A stretch of DNA of 64,000 nucleotides from Marinifilum_A sediminis. Its GTDB lineage: Bacteria; Bacteroidota; Bacteroidia; Bacteroidales; Marinifilaceae. Positions 35,795-43,913 of this stretch are shown here, in pieces (the first letter of the stretch is position 1; each line of letters begins with the position of its first letter). The notes under the pieces are model-generated. The model was not told the DNA's origin, did no database searches, and worked only from the letters and a program-made list of their open reading frames with translations. Where the stretch lies: positions 744,001 through 808,000 of the forward strand of contig CANMCX010000002.1 of the NCBI GenBank assembly GCA_947496465.1, in the 5' to 3' direction. The position numbers were made by a program, and so were the translations under genes.

Positions 35795-36622
35795 CTATCT
35801 CCCTCTCCCTTGTCCAGGACCTCTAAATCCGCCATTCTCTCTCATTTCCTTCATTTTCTTACTCGCAATCTCGTCATATTCTGCCTGGCTAACTTTTTTC
35901 CCCTTTTTAGGTGCTTTTATCACCATCTTTTCTTTTGGATTCATAACCAGTTTAGAGCAGATAATTGAGGTCTGATCGTCACTTACCTCAAGAATTAAAC
36001 CTGGTAAGCCTGAGTAATTTGCCGGACCTTGATTTACTGGAATCTCTGGCGAGTACCAAGCTACTACATGAACTTCCTTCTCTGTATAAACTTCTTGTTT
36101 TTTATCCTGATTTCGGTTGAATATAGCGGACATATTCCTACGCTTCACCTTTTTAATGGCAGTAGCTTTATAAGCGGTATAATTCCCAATCTTCTTTGTT
36201 TCCGCCTCCATTTTCCAATCCAACTTGGGTAGACTATCCTTCACCAAAAATAGTTTCCCAAACAAATCATTCTTTACGGCATAGGTTCCCTCTTTTACAT
36301 TCTTGTAGTAATCTTCACCTCCACCTTGCATCATTCCAAAACGCATTCCTTTACCACCGCCCATTCCAGGCTGTTCCAATTTCTGCTCTTCTTTGTATAA
36401 AGATTCCACGCGATTAAAAGACAAAACAAATGTTTTCTCTCCTGCTTTTTTCATTCGCTCCAAAATCATTTGCTTTCTATCTTCAGGAATATTTCTTCCA
36501 CCAAAATCCATTTTTATAGTGGTTCGGCTTTCATAATAAGCTTTTCCTTGAAATTCCTGAGCTTGCAAAGCAGTTCCCAAACTTATAAATAGGCTAAATA
36601 CAGCAAGTAATATCTTCTTCAT
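35795..36622 (-). CDS. GLPGLI family protein
   Basis: A 275-residue secreted protein named for the GLPGLI motif, visible here in NYSGLPGLILEVSDD. The signal peptide (about 1-21, ALQAQ) is clear. Met/Gly-rich GMGGGKGMRFGMMQGGG lies in the middle, and the C-terminus is Gly/Arg-rich (GFRGPGQGRGR). The frame is open to 36715, but the ATG at 36622 (MKKILLAVFSLF) starts the signal peptide. It is 137 bp upstream of the beta-barrel gene. The family's function is unknown; the Met-rich segment might bind metal (speculation). Confidence 0.88.
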   Translation of the reverse strand: MKKILLAVFSLFISLGTALQAQEFQGKAYYESRTTIKMDFGGRNIPEDRKQMILERMKKAGEKTFVLSFNRVESLYKEEQKLEQPGMGGGKGMRFGMMQGGGEDYYKNVKEGTYAVKNDLFGKLFLVKDSLPKLDWKMEAETKKIGNYTAYKATAIKKVKRRNMSAIFNRNQDKKQEVYTEKEVHVVAWYSPEIPVNQGPANYSGLPGLILEVSDDQTSIICSKLVMNPKEKMVIKAPKKGKKVSQAEYDEIASKKMKEMRENGGFRGPGQGRGR

Positions 36623-36832
36623 TTTTCCTTTTTTATTGATTACTGATGCTAAGACTCTTATTCCCTTAAATGGTTTAACCACCAACGAAATTTCTTGAAA
36701 TAATTTTGACTTCAAACTTTACAGGGAAAATATTTTGTTAGCTATGGTGGTTTTCATAAATTCGGGGGTTATTTTTACTGCAAGTGGAATCTAAAAACAT
36801 CCTTAATCAATAACACTTTACAACTTTATAAA

Positions 36833-37264
36833 ATGGAAAACTCAACTAAAACACCAAATTTATTTCTTTACTCCCTTATTCTACCAATTTTATGGATAAG
36901 TATTGGATTTCTAATAGATACTATTGCTCCAGAGAAAAGCCTAGGTGTTTTTGGATTGGTACTAATAATATATGCTACACTTACTCCAATATGTTGGCAT
37001 TTTACAAAGAATCACCATCGTCATTTTAAAAAACAAGAGAAAATAAAACTTATCGTTTTTCTTACTTTCTGGGCAGTTCTTTGTGAATTGTTGGCAATAT
37101 GGTATGAGTTATCACTTGAGTCAAATCCAGATATTAGCTCGAGCATTTACTATATAATTGGCGTTACCATATTATTAGATACATTATTTATAACTATTGG
37201 TGTTCAGGTTGTTGCAAAAAGAACAAACAACTATTTTTTAGAAAAGATTGATAAGAACAGGTAA
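36833..37264 (+). CDS. small hypothetical membrane protein (4 TM)
   Basis: I do not recognise this 143-residue protein. It has four hydrophobic segments (about residues 10-29, 35-57, 72-95, 105-128) with short charged loops (HHRHFKKQEK). It lacks any known motif. It is the first of three consecutive small membrane-protein genes on the plus strand, each lacking an evident relative, with a strange GGCGGT-rich spacer after it. Confidence 0.65.
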   Translation: MENSTKTPNLFLYSLILPILWISIGFLIDTIAPEKSLGVFGLVLIIYATLTPICWHFTKNHHRHFKKQEKIKLIVFLTFWAVLCELLAIWYELSLESNPDISSSIYYIIGVTILLDTLFITIGVQVVAKRTNNYFLEKIDKNR

Positions 37265-37398
37265 CAAAAGATAGATTTCATTGGCGGTTACACTCAACTT
37301 GATAAAGCAACAAAAACAATAAACTCTAGGCGGTTTTGATAAGGCGGTGGTTGTAGATCACTCACTAATTTCAACAAGATCGTCACATCAAACTAAAA
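37265..37398. other. spacer with three ggcggt motifs
   Basis: Three copies of ggcggt (37283-37288, 37329-37334, 37343-37348) lie within 66 bp, GC-rich against an AT-rich background, in the gap between two small membrane-protein genes. It shows no open frame. It could be a recombination-site relic, but I cannot assign it. Confidence 0.4.
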
Positions 37399-37761
37399 AT
37401 GAAAGAAAAATTTTACCAACGAAAAGGATTCCTTCCTACCCTATTTACAACTGTATTAATTATCGCAGTTGCTGTAATAACTGATCACTACAAAACACTT
37501 TTTGTACACGAAACTGGGAATATTAAAATCTTTGGAGGTTTAGGAATATTATTGGCTTTCGGGCTTTTATTAAGATGGAAGTACGTAAGGCAAATTTTAG
37601 GTGTATTTTCACTTATAGCAACCACTGGAATAACATTTCATATTTTTAATGTTGACAAAGAATTTATCTTATCTACATTCATTTTATTAGGAGGATTAAT
37701 ATTGATCTCTTATTTTTTAATTGTCTCAAAATCAATTAAATCTTATATCGGAGGGAAATGA
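37399..37761 (+). CDS. small hypothetical membrane protein (4 TM)
   Basis: Not recognised. 120 residues, with four probable membrane segments (about 12-28, 40-60, 66-84, 89-110) and a basic C-terminus (KSIKSYIGGK). The composition is normal for the genome. It lies 134 bp after the previous small membrane protein gene and 40 bp before the next. Confidence 0.65.
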   Translation: MKEKFYQRKGFLPTLFTTVLIIAVAVITDHYKTLFVHETGNIKIFGGLGILLAFGLLLRWKYVRQILGVFSLIATTGITFHIFNVDKEFILSTFILLGGLILISYFLIVSKSIKSYIGGK

Positions 37762-37801
37762 TATTTCAATTTAATTCATCATTGCTAGCAACAAATTACA
37801 C

Positions 37802-38074
37802 ATGAAAAATTGGCTTATATCAATATTATTAGGAGTAATTACCCTTTTATTTAATTCATATTTAGAATATCAAATTGAACAGGCTTACAAATCAATTGGA
37901 GAATTAAGAATGATTGTAGATTTTGGCTACAGTGCGATAAATGAAACAATCCTAATTATATTGATGGTGTTATCTTTAATTTTCTCCTTACTATCCATTT
38001 TATGGAAAAAAGAAAAACTTGGATTTGTTGGTCTAAGTTTATTTGTACTAAATACGTTTTTGTACCTATTCTAA
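37802..38074 (+). CDS. small hypothetical membrane protein (3 TM)
   Basis: Not recognised. 90 residues with three hydrophobic segments (about 3-20, 49-69, 73-90), ending inside the last one. It is the third of the row of small membrane-protein genes. A 21-bp-period repeat array begins 26 bp after its stop codon. Confidence 0.6.
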   Translation: MKNWLISILLGVITLLFNSYLEYQIEQAYKSIGELRMIVDFGYSAINETILIILMVLSLIFSLLSILWKKEKLGFVGLSLFVLNTFLYLF

Positions 38075-38100
38075 TTCTTTTTTAACACCCATAAGTTCTG

Positions 38101-38310
38101 CTTCCGAGACAAAAGAAAGTTCTTCCGTGACAAGCACCTAGCCTTCCGTGACATCAGTTTGGTCTTCCGTGATAAGGGGTTAGCCTTTCCGTGACAGAGG
38201 TTTCTTCTTCCGTGACATACGGAAAGACAAATTTGTGTCACGGAAGTTCACAAGTCGGTAGCGGAAATGATCCCAGATGTAACTGATGAAGGGAAATTTG
38301 TCACGGAACA
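38101..38310. repeat. cttccgtgaca array, 21-bp period, with inverted copies
   Basis: Six direct copies of the 11-base core cttccgtgaca begin at 38101, 38122, 38143, 38164, 38186 and 38207, so the period is 21 bp, with one step of 22. Between cores the sequence is different. Two inverted copies follow (tgtcacggaag at 38236-38246 and ttgtcacggaac at about 38299-38310), and the last direct and first inverted copy could form a hairpin. Spacing of two helix turns would put all cores on one face of the DNA. Confidence 0.85.
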
Positions 38311-38352
38311 AGTTTCAACAGATGCAGAAAGGCTAACTCTTATTACAAACAA

Positions 38353-38832
38353 TCAACTATTTCGCAAAGCATTCCTCGAAGCACGATCCACCAAAGTAAA
38401 AAAGCGATCGATACCATCTTTATCAAGGGACCTTTTGTGTCCTTTAATCTTCACAAAGCTGCATTGTATCCTATCGGTAAGTTTGTAGAATTCCTGATAC
38501 AATTGCGCATTGGCAATTTGTTTGCCATTCTTCGAAATGTAATTGTTTTTCTCGAATCGGATACGCCTGCCAGGCAAGCCAATGATATTCTGGGAATCGG
38601 TGTAAACAATCACCTCAGTCGCTACTGCATCCAACTTAGCAAGAACCCACAAAAGCGTTTGCAATTCGAGCTTAGAAGAAGAAGTGTTTTCAAAACTTAC
38701 CGTTTCCACCAATTTCTTTGCCTCAGGTAATGAAATAGCCAGATCAGAAATCAACAGAAAAGCACCAAAACCAACTTTCGATTGAGGATTTACACTGCCA
38801 TCGGTAAACAAATAATATTTAGCTGGCATCAT
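38353..38832 (-). CDS. ribonuclease H-like protein
   Basis: A 159-residue RNase H fold protein. The four acidic active-site residues can be placed: D11 in YLFTDGSVN, E56 in SSKLELQTLL, D79 in VYTDSQ and D149 in LVDRASR; a loop KIKGH (H132) matches the His loop. This is the bacterial RNase HI-like pattern, though it is divergent from standard RnhA. It overlaps truA by 14 bp, so the two are co-transcribed. The likely reaction is cleavage of RNA in RNA-DNA hybrids. Confidence 0.82.
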   Translation of the reverse strand: MMPAKYYLFTDGSVNPQSKVGFGAFLLISDLAISLPEAKKLVETVSFENTSSSKLELQTLLWVLAKLDAVATEVIVYTDSQNIIGLPGRRIRFEKNNYISKNGKQIANAQLYQEFYKLTDRIQCSFVKIKGHKRSLDKDGIDRFFTLVDRASRNALRNS

Positions 38833-39586
38833 CCTTTTTTAATCCCTTCGGATATTCAATCTCAGCCAAGAACAAAGCATATCCCGGAACCGATGAACCG
38901 GCATTCGAACGATTTTTACTTTCAATTACCATTCGGAAACCATCAAGATCCATTTTACCACGCCCTACTTCCACCAAAGTTCCTACTATGGCGCGAACCA
39001 TATTGCGAAGAAAACGATCGGCTTTCACTACAAACACCAACTCATCTCCCTTATCTTTCCAAATGGCTTGATAAATTTTGCAATTGTTGGTTTTTACATC
39101 GGTATGCAGTTTGCTAAAGCTGGTAAAATCTTCAAACTCAAAAAGAACTTTAGCCGCTTCGTTCATTTTATCCACATCCAACTCGTAAGGAATTTTCCAG
39201 TGTGACTCCTTTCTAAAAGGATTCTTCTCTTTGGTAATCAAATAATGATAGGTGCGTGAAATTGGATCGAAACGAGTGTGTGCCTCCTCCTTCACCTGGA
39301 AAGTTTCCTTAATGGCAATATCATGCGGAAGAAAACGATTCAAACGAAAGCTCAATTTCTCACAATCAATTTGCTTATCCTGCACAACATCAAAATGAGC
39401 ATAAAAATCGCTGGCATGTACACCGGTATCGGTTCTACCACAGCCCACAACATTAATCTCACAATTTAAAATGGTAGACAATGCCTTATTCAAAACCTCC
39501 TGCACACTAATAGCGTTGGGCTGTATTTGCCATCCATGGTAATTCGTACCCTTATAACTTAACCTGATAAAATATCGCTTGTTCAA
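38819..39586 (-). CDS. truA: tRNA pseudouridine synthase A
   Basis: Modifies U38-U40 in the tRNA anticodon stem. The catalytic Asp is D53 in GCGRTDTGVHA; other family blocks are YKGTNYHGWQ near the N-terminus, RFDPISRTYHY, and FLRNMVRAIVGTLVEVGRGK. Length of 255 fits. The reading frame begins with TTG at 39586 and there is no ATG near the expected start, so a TTG start is likely. It overlaps the RNase H-like gene. Confidence 0.95.
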   Translation of the reverse strand: MNKRYFIRLSYKGTNYHGWQIQPNAISVQEVLNKALSTILNCEINVVGCGRTDTGVHASDFYAHFDVVQDKQIDCEKLSFRLNRFLPHDIAIKETFQVKEEAHTRFDPISRTYHYLITKEKNPFRKESHWKIPYELDVDKMNEAAKVLFEFEDFTSFSKLHTDVKTNNCKIYQAIWKDKGDELVFVVKADRFLRNMVRAIVGTLVEVGRGKMDLDGFRMVIESKNRSNAGSSVPGYALFLAEIEYPKGLKKDDAS

Positions 39587-39700
39587 ATCCTAATCGTTTT
39601 CTAAATTCCTCACAAAAATACACAATTTAATAAATGTACAACCGTACGGATGCAAGTTCATTCATTTCTACTCAAACTAACAAAACTATGAACCGTACGA

Positions 39701-39716
39701 ACGTAAGATCTTACGT
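39701..39716. repeat. 16-bp perfect palindrome
   Basis: acgtaagatcttacgt is self-complementary without a loop, in the gap between divergent truA and moxR. Nearby are two copies of accgtacg (about 39648 and 39692). It looks like a protein-binding site, though nothing shows which protein. The remainder of the gap 39587-39816 shows no gene. Confidence 0.6.
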
Positions 39717-39816
39717 ACCTACCATATTTTGTACATGGAACACTCTTTTACTTGGAGCTTGTAGCTTGATCACTTGTGGCTTTATTCAGTCTTAACACTT
39801 TTTAACGGCGCTGAAC

Positions 39817-39846
39817 TTTCATAAAAGCATCAAAAATTTATCTTTG
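39817..39846 (+). promoter_or_regulatory. promoter of the Bat operon
   Basis: tttc at 39817-39820, 18-base spacer, then tatctttg at 39839-39846, a perfect TAnnTTTG -7 box. The moxR ATG at 39910 is 64 bases downstream of the box. Confidence 0.65.
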
Positions 39847-39909
39847 TAGAGGTTTTTCGGGATTCCGATGACTTTTTATGTAAAAATTAAAGCAATAAAT
39901 AATATTTCT

Positions 39910-40905
39910 ATGATCCAAACAGTTGATATCAAAGAGCTAAATGAGCGTATCCAAAGGGAAAGTTCCTTTGTTGATATGATTTCTATGGAAATGAACAAGG
40001 TAATTGTTGGTCAGAAACACCTGGTTGAAAGTTTATTAATTGGTATGTTATCCAACGGACACATTCTTTTAGAAGGGGTTCCTGGTTTGGCAAAAACACT
40101 TGCTATTAACACACTAGCAACAACTATAGATGCTGATTTCAGTAGAATTCAGTTTACTCCCGATCTTTTACCTGCCGACCTTTTAGGTACGATGATTTAC
40201 AGCCAGAAGAAAGAAGAATTCGTGGTGAAGAAAGGACCTATTTTTGCAAACTTTATATTGGCCGATGAGATCAACCGTGCTCCAGCAAAAGTTCAGGCTG
40301 CTTTGCTTGAAGCAATGCAGGAACGTCAGGTTACAATTGGCGATCACACCTATAAATTAGAGGAACCGTTCTTGGTAATGGCGACTCAAAACCCGATTGA
40401 GCAAGAAGGTACCTATCCGCTACCTGAAGCACAGGTCGACCGTTTTATGCTAAAAGTGGTAATCAACTACCCTAAGAAAGAAGAAGAGCAAATCATCATG
40501 CGCCAGAATCTTTTGAAAGCATTCCCGGTAGCATCTCAAATCTTAAAGCCAGAAGATATTCTTAAAGCTCGCGAAGTAGTTAAGGATGTTTATATGGACG
40601 AAAAGATTGAAAAATATATTGTTGACATTGTTTTCGCAACTCGTTTCCCTGCTGATTACGGATTAGATCAGTTCAAAGATATGATTTCATGCGGTGCTTC
40701 GCCACGTGCAAGTATTTCTTTGGCATCGGCAGCAAAAGCATTTGCCTTCATTAAGCGAAGAGGTTACGTAATTCCTGAGGATATTCGTGCAGTTTGTCAC
40801 GAAGTACTTCGTCACAGAATTGGATTAACCTACGAAGCCGAAGCTAACAATATCACCAGCGAAAATATCATTAGCGAAATCCTGAATACTGTTGAAGTAC
40901 CATAG
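39910..40905 (+). CDS. MoxR-type AAA+ ATPase
   Basis: First gene of the aerotolerance (Bat) operon. A 331-residue AAA+ ATPase with Walker A GVPGLAKT, Walker B ILADEINRAP, sensor NPIEQEGTYPLPEAQVDRF, and a C-terminal lid domain (SPRASISLASAAKAFA, GYVIPEDIRAV). MoxR proteins act as chaperone-like ATPases for VWA-domain partners; the DUF58 and BatA/BatB proteins downstream are the expected ones. The frame is open from an earlier ATG at 39868; the ATG at 39910 gives the family length. Confidence 0.95.
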   Translation: MIQTVDIKELNERIQRESSFVDMISMEMNKVIVGQKHLVESLLIGMLSNGHILLEGVPGLAKTLAINTLATTIDADFSRIQFTPDLLPADLLGTMIYSQKKEEFVVKKGPIFANFILADEINRAPAKVQAALLEAMQERQVTIGDHTYKLEEPFLVMATQNPIEQEGTYPLPEAQVDRFMLKVVINYPKKEEEQIIMRQNLLKAFPVASQILKPEDILKAREVVKDVYMDEKIEKYIVDIVFATRFPADYGLDQFKDMISCGASPRASISLASAAKAFAFIKRRGYVIPEDIRAVCHEVLRHRIGLTYEAEANNITSENIISEILNTVEVP

Positions 40906-40957
40906 GAATTATGAATTCGTAATTGTTAATTAATAATTATTCATTCGTAATTGAACT

Positions 40958-41824
40958 ATGGAGACTAGTGAATTATTAAAACGCGTTAGGCAAATCGAGA
41001 TCAAAACCAGAGGTCTTTCCCGCAATATTTTTGCTGGAGAGTATCATTCTGCGTTTAAAGGTCGAGGTATGACTTTCAGCGAGGTTCGCGAATATCAGTA
41101 CGGCGACGACATCCGAAACATCGATTGGAATGTTACCGCACGCTACAATCATCCCTACGTAAAGCTGTTCGAAGAGGAACGTGAGCTTACCGTTATGCTG
41201 ATGATTGACGTGAGTGGTAGCCGCGAGTTTGGTACCATGTCGAAACTGAAGAAGAACCAAATAACCGAAATTGCAGCTGTTTTGGCTTTCTCAGCCATTC
41301 AGAATAACGATAAAATTGGAGTGATTTTCTTTTCGGATACCATCGAAAAATTTATTCCTCCTAAAAAGGGAAAATCTCATATTCTTAGAATCATTCGTGA
41401 ATTAATCGATTTTCAGCCGGAACACAGAAGTACCAACATCAGTAATGCATTGAAATATTTAACCAATGCAATAAAGAAGCGATGTACCACTTTCGTGATA
41501 TCCGACTTTATCGATACTAATTATGAGAATGCTTTAACCATCGCAAACAAAAAGCATGATGTTGTGGCACTTAAAATATTTGATCAACGCGAGCAGGAGC
41601 TTCCTTCTATTGGCTTGATTAAAATTAAAGATGCAGAAACCGGGGAATATTCCTGGGTAGATACATCGAACAAAAAAGTGCGCGATCAATATGCAGCCTG
41701 GTGGCGAAAGCAAGAGGCAGATAACACCGAGGTGTTTAAACGCTCGGGTGTTGATGTTGCAAATATTAGAACCGATCAGGATTATGTGAGATCCCTAATC
41801 GCTTTATTTAAACGTAGAGGATAA
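40958..41824 (+). CDS. DUF58 domain protein of the Bat operon
   Basis: A 288-residue cytoplasmic protein with the DUF58 region (EYHSAFKGRGMTFSEVREYQYGDDIRNIDWNVTAR, shown as GRGMTFSEVREYQYGDDIR) and an N-terminal helical lead. It carries a VWA-like MIDAS, DVSGS, at about residue 85-89. It is the standard partner of MoxR and lies 52 bp downstream of it. The function in the family is protein-protein docking; no enzymatic activity is known. Confidence 0.93.
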   Translation: METSELLKRVRQIEIKTRGLSRNIFAGEYHSAFKGRGMTFSEVREYQYGDDIRNIDWNVTARYNHPYVKLFEEERELTVMLMIDVSGSREFGTMSKLKKNQITEIAAVLAFSAIQNNDKIGVIFFSDTIEKFIPPKKGKSHILRIIRELIDFQPEHRSTNISNALKYLTNAIKKRCTTFVISDFIDTNYENALTIANKKHDVVALKIFDQREQELPSIGLIKIKDAETGEYSWVDTSNKKVRDQYAAWWRKQEADNTEVFKRSGVDVANIRTDQDYVRSLIALFKRRG

Positions 41825-41844
41825 CTATCAGGAAACTGAAAACT

Positions 41845-42867
41845 ATGGCAAATAAAATACAAACACATAAAAATTTCTTGATAAAGACAGTTACAGCTTT
41901 TGCGTTGATGTTCTTTTGTGTGCTTACTTTCTCGAAATCATCATTTGCACAAAATGATGGAGAAATTAACTACAGCGTACAACTCGACACCAATGTAATT
42001 GTAATTGGAGATCAAATTAACTTGAAACTTTCGGTAGAACAGCCAAAGGAATTAAAAATTGGCTTTCCCGTTTTCTCGGATAGTATCGTTAATGGAGTTG
42101 AAATTATAAATCAGACTCCGCAGGATACAACCCAACTTGAAAATGGAATTATTAAAGTTGACAAAAACTTTTTGATTACTTCTTTCGATGGTGGTGTATA
42201 CAAATTGAAACCTTTCGAGCTTCAGGTTTACGATGCAAATTCCATTAGGGTATTGCGTAGCGACACCATGCTATTAGGTGTTCAAACCATGCAAATTGAC
42301 ACGACTAAGGCAAACTTTGACATTGTAATGCCAATTCAAACTCCGGTTTCCTTTGCCGAAATTGCTCCCTGGTTGTTAGGTGGCATAATCTTTATTGCAC
42401 TTGCGGTATTCCTGATTTGGTATTTTCGCTTCCGTAAAAAAGATCAACCTCTGTTTACAATTGCGAAACCCGACGAGCCTGCTCACGTTATTGCACTTCG
42501 AAAGTTAGATGAATTGAAACAGGAAAAGCTTTGGCAGACAGGTAAAATAAAGCAGTTCCATTCCCAACTTACAGATACCATTCGTGAGTATCTTGATGAG
42601 CGTTACAATTTATCGACATTGGAATCGACTACTGATGAAATTCTTCAGGAAGTGAATTCTGTAGAGGTAAACAACGATTGGCATCGCAATTTGAGAGAGA
42701 TATTGGAACGTGCTGATTTGGCAAAATTTGCGAAATTCCAACCTCTGCCCGACGATAATGAGCGAAGTTTGAAATATGCTTATCAGATTGTTGAAAACAC
42801 AATTCTTATTGACAAGGATAGTGTAGAAGAGACAACAGAGACTGAAGAAACTGAGGACAATAAATAA
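41845..42867 (+). CDS. BatD-related membrane protein of the Bat operon
   Basis: A 340-residue envelope protein between the DUF58 gene and batA, where Bacteroidota often have one. It has a signal peptide (hydrophobic 13-32, SSFAQ), a periplasmic beta-rich domain (about 35-165; IGDQINLKLSVEQPKELKIGFPVF), one membrane segment (about 172-192; WLLGGIIFIALAVFLIWYF) and a cytoplasmic helical tail. The layout resembles a short BatD. Its role is unknown, but its position ties it to the Bat complex. Confidence 0.8.
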   Translation: MANKIQTHKNFLIKTVTAFALMFFCVLTFSKSSFAQNDGEINYSVQLDTNVIVIGDQINLKLSVEQPKELKIGFPVFSDSIVNGVEIINQTPQDTTQLENGIIKVDKNFLITSFDGGVYKLKPFELQVYDANSIRVLRSDTMLLGVQTMQIDTTKANFDIVMPIQTPVSFAEIAPWLLGGIIFIALAVFLIWYFRFRKKDQPLFTIAKPDEPAHVIALRKLDELKQEKLWQTGKIKQFHSQLTDTIREYLDERYNLSTLESTTDEILQEVNSVEVNNDWHRNLREILERADLAKFAKFQPLPDDNERSLKYAYQIVENTILIDKDSVEETTETEETEDNK

Positions 42868-42885
42868 ACATTGAAAACCCACAGT

Positions 42886-43878
42886 ATGAGTTCAATTGAA
42901 TTTGCAAACCCAGAATATTTTTACTTTTTATTACTTCTGATTCCATTTATTTTATGGTACATCCTGAAGGATAAAAATGCACATGCAAGTATTCAGGTTT
43001 CAACCGTAAAAAGTTTTAATGCAGCACCAAAAACTTACAAGTACTATTTGCGTCATGCGCTGATTGTATTTCGAGTGTTGGCTATTGCATTCCTAATAAC
43101 AGCATTGGCACGACCACAATCGAGTAATAAATTTGAAAACACAACTACCGAAGGTATCGACATTGTAATGTCGCTGGATATTTCGAGTAGTATGTTGGCA
43201 CGCGATTTTGAGCCAGACAGATTAGAGGCAGCCAAAGACGTTGCCACCCAATTTATCACTGGACGTCCAGAAGATAAAATCGGCTTGGTAATTTTTAGTG
43301 GTGAGAGTTTTACTCAATGTCCGCTAACAACCGATCATGCCGTATTAATCAACCTTTTTCAGGATATCCAATCAGGTATGATTGAAGATGGAACCGCAAT
43401 TGGTTTGGGTTTGGCTAATGCTGTAAACAGATTAAAAGACAGTCAGGCAAAATCGAAAGTGGTGATTCTATTGACCGATGGTGTAAACAACCAGGGAGAT
43501 ATTGCTCCCGTAACGGCAGCAGAATTAGCCAGCACATTCGGAATTAGAGTTTATACTGTTGGAATTGGAACCATGGGAGAAGCTCCCTACCCGGTTCAAA
43601 CCGCATTTGGTATTAGTATGAGAAACATGCCGGTTAAAATCGATGAAGATGTACTGAGAGAAATTGCCGAAATGACCGGTGGACAATACTTCCGTGCAAC
43701 TGACAATAACAAACTGAAAGCGATTTATGCCGAAATTGATAAGCTAGAGAAAAGCAAAATAGAAGTGAGACAATACAGCACCAAAAGCGAAGAGTTTTTA
43801 CTATTTGCACTGTTTGGAGCCTTCTTACTTTTATTGGAAATTGCATTGCGCAATTCAATCTTGCGGAACATTCCGTAA
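42886..43878 (+). CDS. batA: BatA, VWA-domain membrane protein
   Basis: A 330-residue protein of the aerotolerance operon. N-terminal membrane segments (about 12-28 and 55-75), then a VWA domain with an intact MIDAS DISSS (about 93-97), Thr in TTDHA, LLTDG later in the domain, and a C-terminal membrane segment (about 305-325). The open frame starts with TTG at 42871; the ATG at 42886 (MSSIEFANPEYFYF) gives the normal BatA start. It acts in the inner membrane together with BatB. Confidence 0.92.
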   Translation: MSSIEFANPEYFYFLLLLIPFILWYILKDKNAHASIQVSTVKSFNAAPKTYKYYLRHALIVFRVLAIAFLITALARPQSSNKFENTTTEGIDIVMSLDISSSMLARDFEPDRLEAAKDVATQFITGRPEDKIGLVIFSGESFTQCPLTTDHAVLINLFQDIQSGMIEDGTAIGLGLANAVNRLKDSQAKSKVVILLTDGVNNQGDIAPVTAAELASTFGIRVYTVGIGTMGEAPYPVQTAFGISMRNMPVKIDEDVLREIAEMTGGQYFRATDNNKLKAIYAEIDKLEKSKIEVRQYSTKSEEFLLFALFGAFLLLLEIALRNSILRNIP

Positions 43879-43913
43879 TTGTAAATTATTGAATAACTGA
43901 AAATCATTGTACA

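Noticed and set aside
37265..37398. attC-type integron recombination site
   Set aside because: One RYYYAAC-like word is present but no matching GTTRRRY with an inverted partner, and no integrase is in view; kept only as an unexplained GC-rich spacer.
38102..38192. Heptad peptide repeat (Phe-Arg-Asp-Lys type) readable in one frame of the array
   Set aside because: There is no start codon in that frame before the array, a stop follows soon, and spacing slips to 22 at one step.
38101..38310. Possible CRISPR array
   Set aside because: The cores are only 11 bp with 10-bp linkers, far shorter than CRISPR repeats and spacers; some copies are inverted, and no cas gene is present.
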